From Pampus argenteus (lineage: Eukaryota > Chordata > Actinopteri > Scombriformes > Stromateidae), in NCBI GenBank assembly GCA_036937835.1, contig CM072877.1:3322001-3386000 (forward strand): a stretch of DNA of 64,000 nucleotides, in the 5' to 3' direction. A program made the translations under genes and the position numbers. The notes below the pieces were generated by a model. The model had not been told where the DNA came from. It made no database searches and was given only the letters and a program-made list of their open reading frames with translations. This document shows positions 58,510-64,000 of this stretch, piece by piece (position 1 is the stretch's first letter; each line of letters begins with the position of its first letter).

Positions 58510-59950
58510 GACTCTCCATTGCTGTCTATTTTTCTCTCTGTTGTTTCCTGCTGCTCACACCTTTCCTTCACTATCCCAACAGAATTTATCCAAATCTCTA
58601 CTCAAGACCCACGTTTCTCTAGAGGAACAGTACCCTTTCCACTACAGGCTGTGTAGTGGACAAAAAACATTGTACTTTACCGTTTCAGCTTGCCGTGAAT
58701 GCCATAATATATCTGCCTTCTTACATTTGCCCTGTCTAGCAACACTTTGCCTGAAGTCTAGTGTCCTTTTCCTTTGTTTCCATTCTTCCCTGTCCTTTTC
58801 TGTCTGTCTGTCTGTGCAGGTGACTTCTATTCTCTTATGTCCAAGCTGCTAGGCCAGAGCAAGGACATAGTTCACATTCATAAGTACAAGCCCAGCGAGA
58901 TGCAGAGAATCCAGGCTGAGTTGGCGGCTCAGATTCATAGCTCAATGCAAGAGAAAGACCTGGGCTCTCCCAGTACCAGACTAGCCTTCCAAATCAGGAA
59001 GGATCCTGTTCTGGTGAGGGACAGAGTCCACAGATTCCATCAGCTTGAGACCACAGCCAAGCCGCCAAGAAGCAAGCTGCCATCTGAAGGACGAGGTGGG
59101 TCCAGGGTGCTATATTGCTGTAAAAATAGACATATGGAATAGTGCGTATACCTTTCTGTTCAGTCAGGGCTCGTTTTGTTTTGCCATGGTTTTTTCCCTT
59201 TTTAGTTCTGTCTCCTCTCTCCTCGTACTTTCCTTCAGCGTCTGGAAAATTTCAAGAAATCATTCTGATGTAGGTGCTGTTCCTGAGTGGAGGACAGTAG
59301 AGATGGCAGGACAACGTTTCCCTTGGTGGGGGTTAAGACATGCTTGTGAAATTTAGGTAAAATGGCTCTGAGGTGTGTTTGGTTAAAATCCACAACTATA
59401 ATAAAGATACTGTTCGGTTATTTGGTCATGTGACTACTGAGGGCATCATACAATTTTTGCATGACACTTTTTGAATTTGGAGGAATCTAAACAAGCGGTA
59501 ATAAAACCAGTGGCCAGAGGTAGGCTGGGTAGTGGGGTGGTCAGAACTGGTTTAGCTTAGCTCTTAGCCCGGCTCTCTTCCCCCTCTTTGTGGGGTGGTT
59601 GCACTGCCTGCCGTTGGCCTGTCACATCTGGATAGATGTGTGTGAGACATGTAGGTTGGCTTGGCTGGTAGATGATAAGGGAGTGATCATCTCTAGGTCC
59701 GTCACGCATTTCCCTTTCCAATGTTGATGAGTGCTGATCCATCACATGTACTGTATGTATGACATGCTGTGGTACAAACAACAAATATGTAGCAAAGTTG
59801 GAAGGAGCTACTGATGGTCGCATCTACATGCATCATCTTTAAAAAAAAAAAATTAATTAATTTAATGTTGTTTTCAGTCTTGTAAACTGTTGCTGTTTGC
59901 TAAGTTGCTATAGTGGCAGTACAGAGAGTTGGTACTTTTAAATTCCTCAA

Positions 59951-59981
<31 letters not shown>

Positions 59982-60657
59982 ACACTTGCGTGTGTCAACA
60001 ATAACAGTCAATATGTAACATTGTTCATATATATTTATTTATTTATTTTTTCTTAATCTCTGCATGAGTGAGTGATTCATAATCTATATCAATAATTATC
60101 ATTATCAATAAATAATTAATTATCTACTAATGAATTGTTGTTTGCTGCCAGTTGCTTTACCTTCTTAATGTTTGAGACCATATTTATGTATGTGTGGAAA
60201 AATATGTTCTCCTTGCATTTTTTTTCTCTTTATAAATTATTTTTTTTATTAAATCCAATATTTAAAAAAAGTAACCAAACCACATAACTGCAAACTGGCT
60301 TCCACATTTGATGAAGGTGTTACATGTATGGGGTCAGGGTCTAACTCACTCCCATAGTAGAAATCCACATAGTCTTATATGGGATTTTGGTATATCACAT
60401 ATATATCACATATTTATCACAGATAAAGGGCATGTGAAAATCAATTGTATTACATTACAACTGTTTCTTCTTCAGTTGTATCTGTGAGACCAGAAGTTAG
60501 AAAAGTCGTTAATTACCAAGGTGCTAAAAGTTGTTGAAAATGAGAAACAATTATGCCAACTAGAGATGCACCACAGTCACCTCTGATGAACTAACCTGGT
60601 ATGTGTGTTTGTGTGCATCTGGGTCTCTCTCTCTCTGTGTCTCTCTCTCTCTGTCTC

Positions 60658-60688
<31 letters not shown>

Positions 60689-62899
60689 GTCTCTCTCTCT
60701 CTCTGTTTCTCTCTCTGTCTCTCTCTATCTCTCCCTGTCTCTCTCTCTCTGTTTCTCTCTCTCTCTCTCTCTGTCTGTCTGTCTCTGTCTCTCTCTCTCT
60801 GTCTCTCTCTATCTCTCCCTGTCTGTCTGTCTCTGTCTCTCTCTCTCTGTCTCTCTGTTTCTCTCTCTGTCTCTCTATCTCTCCCTGTCTCTGTCTCTGT
60901 CTCTCCCTGTGTGTGTGTGTGTGGTGTAGACTACCATCTGGAGCAGGTCACAGTGTGGCCACAGAGTTCTCTCCAGCTGGGCCAGGTGTCGGGACTTGCC
61001 CTCGACTCAGATTCTAATCTGGTCATTTTCCACAGAGGTGACCACGAATGGGGGGACGAGTAAGTCGCTTGATACGATGTTCATGATATATCCATTTCCT
61101 GTCCATACAGGGCTTCTGTGAATATGCCTATCATGCATCTGGCAGACAGCACAGATCCTGATTTTTAGTCCTTGTGTTTTTCACCTTTTTCGTTACCCTG
61201 CTATTGCTGGGTGCTAATGTCAGTGCAGGTTGTTCACACATGCAAACTAAATTATGTTCTCAACGCAGCACACCTACAGACATGTGTGAGCACACTGTTA
61301 GACAGAGACATGGGGACTAAAATGAATATGATATTGTTGTTACAATAACTGATATTAGACTCACTTCTTTAACCATATAACATATAACATTTGTTTTACT
61401 TTTCAGCTCTTTCGATGGCCAGGCTAGATACCAGCAGAGGTCCCTGGGTCCTATTCAGCAGTCCACTATTTTGGTTGTGAACCCCACCAATGGCAACATC
61501 CTGAAGGCTTCTGGCAGAAACATGTAAGTTCTATATTGCTTTATTCTTCTTGGTTATGAAGGAGAGTGCTGAGCAGGCCTGGATTGTACTTCATTTCCAA
61601 TAAATGTAACACAGTATTTACTGTGTTGTTAAAGCTGCCTCCCACTATCAGATCCAGCCAGGCTATTCCGGTCCCAGAGGCACGAGGCCGATTAGACAGA
61701 CAGACAGTCAGTCCCTCATAATCACAAGCACCTGCTGTAACGTGATCAACACCCCACAGTGAGAGAATCACTACATGTGTTGATATTTGAAATCCTGTCA
61801 CTGTGGACCTTTCACCATTCAGCATGAATTCTGATGCGTGGCCACTACCTGAATGTGGCTATTATTGTTATATTCTCTCCCTCACTATTTACTTTTGCTT
61901 ATTTTCTAACTAGGTGGTTGAGGCATAGAATAAATAACGGAGACATTGCACCCCAAACCAAAACATGCACGATTTATGCACAGAGACATTAACTGCTTCT
62001 TGCAATAGGAGAACGAACCCCTGTGGAAATGCCTTTCCAGTGCACACTGATGGGTTGTGATGGGTACATTTCAGCAGGCTCGGTGTGCCATACACCTCCA
62101 ACACTTCTAATGAAGACTTTCTTTGATGTTGCAGGTTTTACTTGCCACATGGAATAACTACAGACAAGGAGAATAATTACTGGGTCACTGATGTGGCTCT
62201 TCATCAGGTAAGCTGCAGGGGATATTTTATCAACTTTAGGCTTCCAGACATTTCTGATTATTTTGGTTGTTTGGTTGTTATTTATTCTGGAAAGTGCAGC
62301 TTTCTGTAGAATATTACACAGCATATTTCTAGTATAGCATACAGTATATCAGTTAGATCCTGTAACCATTGGGCCACAATCACTGTCTTTGAATTTGTCC
62401 TCATTCCATACCAAGACAATCAAAGGTAACGTCAAGTGTCCATGCCGTAATAGACAATACTAGAATGGAAACTCTAGAAATATATTTCTTCAACAATCCA
62501 TAATGATTATGTTAAAGATGAATTTATCATGCATATCCAACATATGTCAGTTATTTATAGATAATTGTTGATAATTCATTAAACTGTCTCAAGTCACTCA
62601 AGGTCTGCTGCTTAAGTACTGAAAACAGATTGAGGTTCAATACACAGATAATGCAACCAACAACGTCCTCCTTCTGCACACTCGTCAGGTGTTAAGAGTG
62701 AGCAGTGACGGCACAGACAGAACCTTGCTGGCGCTGGGAGAAGCTTTCACGCCAGGAAGTGACAGCAAGCACTTCTGCAAGCCCACTGATGTGGCTGTGG
62801 ACCCTGACACCGGGAACATCTTTGTGTCTGATGGCTACTGCAATGCCAGGATACTGAAGTTCTCTTCTGACGGCAGATACTTGTCTGAGTGGGGTGCAG
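50449..62899 (+). CDS. pam: Peptidylglycine alpha-amidating monooxygenase PAM, 5' part (18 exons; gene runs off the right edge)
   Basis: PAM converts glycine-extended peptides to C-terminal amides in secretory granules. PHM (copper, ascorbate) hydroxylates the glycine and PAL (zinc) releases glyoxylate. The ATG at 50449 starts a signal peptide (GVPVCCVVVVVLAFICHSHS). Eighteen coding exons give 661 complete codons, with consistent phase throughout. PHM copper ligands are present: His107-His108 (VHHMLLFG), His174 (LQIHYGD), His244 and His246 (RTHTHHLG) and Met316 (DEMCNFYIMYYM). A linker exon (393-484) follows. PAL begins around GQVSGLALD with HRGDHEW, LPHGIT (His572, matching the first zinc ligand) and FCKPTDVAVDPDTGNIFVSDGYCN. 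The remaining PAL, transmembrane and cytosolic parts lie beyond 64000. Confidence 0.96.
50863..50901. repeat. (TA)n microsatellite
   Basis: About 19 TA dinucleotides, followed by TGCGCATGCGC, which is itself a perfect palindrome core. Confidence 0.95.
50920..51475. mobile_element. Teleost interspersed repeat in PAM intron 1
   Basis: Ends in ACCCCAAACTTTTGAGCGGT followed by AGTGTGTATA. This is the widely seen fish repeat end (CCCAAACTTTTGANCGGTAGTGTA) with a typical body including ATGTCCTTA-like words (GGACATCTCTAAGTGACC). About 550 bp. The class cannot be assigned securely from sequence alone. Confidence 0.55.
51815..52315 (-). mobile_element. 3' end of a non-LTR retroelement (LINE)
   Basis: On the minus strand the segment 52315 to about 52130 reads a reverse-transcriptase C-terminal tail (FYHSSMKRVLTY, VWYAGCKAEDRKAVQRVIN). 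A 3' UTR follows, ending in a short tandem ATTCTGATTCTGA at 51820-51833. The gene-strand orientation is opposite to PAM. It is 5'-truncated and therefore inactive. Confidence 0.75.
52435..52530. mobile_element. tRNA-like SINE fragment
   Basis: Contains GTTTGAACCCCGG (B-box-like), preceded by TGCCTCACAGCAA and followed by GTGTGGAGTTTGCATGTT. This word order is a very common fish short repeat. It is followed by the TC microsatellite. Confidence 0.5.
52531..52605. repeat. (TC)n microsatellite with poly(T) tail
   Basis: About 27 TC repeats then 18 T residues. The TC run is interrupted by one TG. Likely grown from the tail of the adjacent short repeat. Confidence 0.95.
53364..53520. mobile_element. 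hAT-like DNA transposon fragment
   Basis: Begins GGTCCCCAACCACCGATCAA, then TTGGTACCGGGCTGCACAAG, a pattern I recognise from a common fish hAT element terminus, and continues with ATTATTTCCGTTTTATG. Limits to the right are uncertain. Confidence 0.5.
54091..55217 (+). other. PAM intron 6, contains dispersed repeat copy B
   Basis: 1.13-kb intron. Apart from copy B (54878-54967) and the T-run near 54680, no feature was recognised. Confidence 0.45.
54878..54967. repeat. Dispersed repeat, copy B
   Basis: Second copy of the repeat at 43003-43090: CAAATGCTGTAATGATAATAG, then AATTATGTGAATAG and TTTATAGTTTTAG. Same orientation, about 11.9 kb apart. Confidence 0.65.
56933..56992 (+). other. pam: PAM coding exon 13: short connector exon
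   Basis: 60-nt exon encoding DHQDDRPLLDTNKGEQALDQ. It replaces the human segment ending VLDQ; conservation is limited to the last residues (LDQG join). Acceptor CTACCAAAG and donor G/GTGAGT. Phase 1 at both ends. Confidence 0.85.
57595..57635. repeat. (GT)n microsatellite
   Basis: About 18 GT repeats, then GCGTGCGTGCGC. Confidence 0.95.
58464..58506. repeat. (TA)n microsatellite
   Basis: About 21 TA dinucleotides, flanked by TCTA. It generates a short artefactual open frame. Confidence 0.95.
58820..59095 (+). other. pam: PAM linker exon (equivalent of mammalian alternatively spliced exon 16)
   Basis: A 276-nt exon (phase 1 in, phase 1 out) starting GDFYSLMSKLLGQSKDIVHI, aligned with mammalian GDFYSLLSKLL. 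Skipping keeps the frame, as for the mammalian cassette between PHM and PAL. Where the human exon has QKKDLG this exon has QEKDLG (437-438), so the Lys-Lys pair is absent. An Arg-Lys pair occurs at residues 452-453. Confidence 0.85.
59950..59985. repeat. Alternating GT/CG purine-pyrimidine run
   Basis: (GT)n followed by GCGCGCGCACAC. Alternating purine-pyrimidine sequence of Z-DNA type. Confidence 0.9.
60625..60912. repeat. TCTCTG/TC-rich repeat, about 290 bp
   Basis: Variants of CTCTCTCTGTCTCTCTGTC on the plus strand; a pyrimidine-rich strand over the whole length. It generates three long overlapping plus-strand open frames coding for Leu/Ser strings, which are artefacts. It ends 18 nt before the PAM exon at 60930. 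Confidence 0.95.
60930..62899 (+). other. pam: PAM coding exons 15-18: start of the PAL lyase domain
   Basis: Exons 60930-61059, 61407-61523, 62135-62207 and 62689-62899. They read LQLGQVSGLALDSDSN, FHRGDHEWGDE, NMFYLPHGITTDKENNYW and DVALHQVLRVS, the NHL-type propeller of PAL. The first exon acceptor (GTGTAG) is preceded by about 300 bp of TC-rich repeat and a short GT run. The last exon ends GCA G at a GTAATA donor. Confidence 0.93.
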
Positions 62900-64000
62900 G
62901 TAATAATCTGACTGTATACACACACACACACACACCCACATACACTGGATTTACTAACATCTGCAATCTGCCATTGCAACCCACATTCAGGTGCTCCAGA
63001 TGTATTCCTGGTTACTTGCACCCAATGCATTTTTTTTGAAGATGAGCTACAAGATAACTGTAGCGTCTGTGCTCTTTAGACTGCCTGGCTGCAGCACTGG
63101 CTGTCACATTATGAACAAACATTTAGATAATTGATTTTTGGCAATTGTGAATTGATTTAGAATCATAGAAGAGAATTGCAATTTCACCCACCCCCAATGG
63201 AGACCAAGGACACGCATTATTTTGTGTTATTTTATACACATTATTTTGCACAGCCAATATAAAACGTTAATACCAAACCTGTGCTGCTGCACTGATTACA
63301 TGCAGATCACAGCTGCAAACTAAGAGACTCGGACACAATCCCATTTTCTTAGTAAATCTGACCAAGTGGACAAGGTTTAATTTACTTAAGGCTATGCCCC
63401 CAACCAGTCTACATCCATAGGAGGAGACTGTAAAACTTGTATTGTACCATCCTAACAGGCCCTTTCTTAACTTGTAATACACGTCAGGAGCAAAAAGGTC
63501 TTACTGGTTGCTCATATCCATATTCATAAATCCATATTTCTCTGCCAGCAGTTAGCCAGAGTCCATTTTATTCAATTTTCTACTCGGGTTACTAAATTAC
63601 AGGGATTAATTACAGAGTGCAGATTAATTACAGGGTTATTTAGTAAAAATAATTTGCCAGTAATTTGTCCACTGCTGAAACCGGCGACCATGGTAACCAT
63701 TAGGAGTGAACCCTGGAGAAATGGCTGCAGGAGGAAACATGGGCGCGGTGCAGCCGTGGGCGCGGTGCAGCCGTGGGCGCGGGGCAGCCATAGGCGCAGC
63801 AAACGCCTCTCGTTACTCACACCAGTTTGATCGCTTGTGGTTATTCACCAGCGAGCTACGGCCGGCACCATCCAACCAGCACAGCAACGTTACTGAAGCT
63901 CAATTAACCCAAAACAAAGTTAGATTTTTGCTGTGATTAGTTGTAATAAATAGATTAAACGGATGCTGAAATAATTACATCATGTTGCAAGAATACTGAT
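62900..64000 (+). other. Right edge: PAM intron 18 begins
   Basis: A (CA)n lies at 62920-62936. A short tandem repeat of 15-17 bp (GCGCGGTGCAGCCGTGG type, about 63742-63795) occurs near 63.75 kb. The next PAL exon was not found before 64000. Confidence 0.6.

Larger units (their letters stand above)
56993..58819 (+). other. PAM intron 13 before the cassette exon
   Basis: 1.83 kb with a (GT)n run at 57595-57635 and a (TA)n run at 58464-58506. A pyrimidine-rich stretch (58780-58818, TTTTCTGTCTGTCTGTCTGTGCAG type) precedes the linker exon acceptor. No gene inside. Confidence 0.6.
59096..60929 (+). other. PAM intron 14 after the cassette exon
   Basis: 1.83 kb. A (GT)n/(CG)n alternating run sits at 59950-59985 and the TC tract at 60625-60912. 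No gene was recognised inside. The AGAGATGCACCACAGTCACC words at 60563 resemble an end of a degenerate interspersed repeat. Confidence 0.5.

Noticed and set aside
60601..61063. Three overlapping plus-strand open frames rich in Leu and Ser
   Set aside because: They are the TCTCTG repeat read in three frames; only the part after 60930 in one frame is a real PAM exon.

Overview
The window is vertebrate nuclear DNA, most likely from a ray-finned (teleost) fish. Four spliced protein genes can be read by matching exon translations and GT/AG splice sites to known vertebrate families. The introns are short, (CA)n tracts are frequent, and the interspersed repeats are of teleost type (non-LTR retroelement ends, a tRNA-like SINE, hAT-like fragments). 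All exon boundaries below were placed by hand from splice consensus and reading phase; no database search was run.

Layout, left to right. (1) 1-5.9 kb, minus strand: the 5' end of SYK, with two coding exons (N-terminal SH2, inter-SH2 linker and start of the second SH2). The rest of the gene runs off the left edge. A decayed non-LTR retroelement (2.1-3.33 kb) lies in the intron upstream of the first coding exon, and two candidate untranslated exons lie at 5.5-5.8 kb. (2) 5.9-17.6 kb: repeat-rich, mostly gene-free DNA. It holds a 1.4-kb minisatellite of 22-bp units and, on the minus strand, three short candidate exons (15.26, 14.57 and 12.54 kb) that join in frame into a 58-codon ORF I do not recognise. 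(3) 17.7-38.7 kb, plus strand: the complete chromatin remodeller CHD1. Its 35 coding exons sum to 5397 nt (1798 aa), with phase kept at every junction. (4) 40.3-42.65 kb, minus strand: complete POMK coding sequence in two exons (348 aa), convergent with CHD1. (5) 42.7-47.7 kb: an LTR-integrase-like remnant followed by a 1.5-kb minisatellite built from a 9-bp motif. (6) 47.7-62.9 kb, plus strand: PAM, the peptide-amidating enzyme. Eighteen coding exons cover the whole monooxygenase (PHM) domain, the linker exon and the first part of the lyase (PAL) domain; the gene continues past the right edge.

The four genes are not a functional unit. They serve immune-receptor signalling (SYK), chromatin (CHD1), dystroglycan glycosylation (POMK) and neuropeptide maturation (PAM). 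Points most worth a second look: the unrecognised three-exon minus-strand ORF; the PAM linker exon, which keeps cassette phase but lacks the Lys-Lys seen in the mammalian exon; a 91-residue acidic/lysine-rich exon in CHD1 that the human protein seems to lack; a GC-AG intron in CHD1; and two minisatellites that create long false ORFs.
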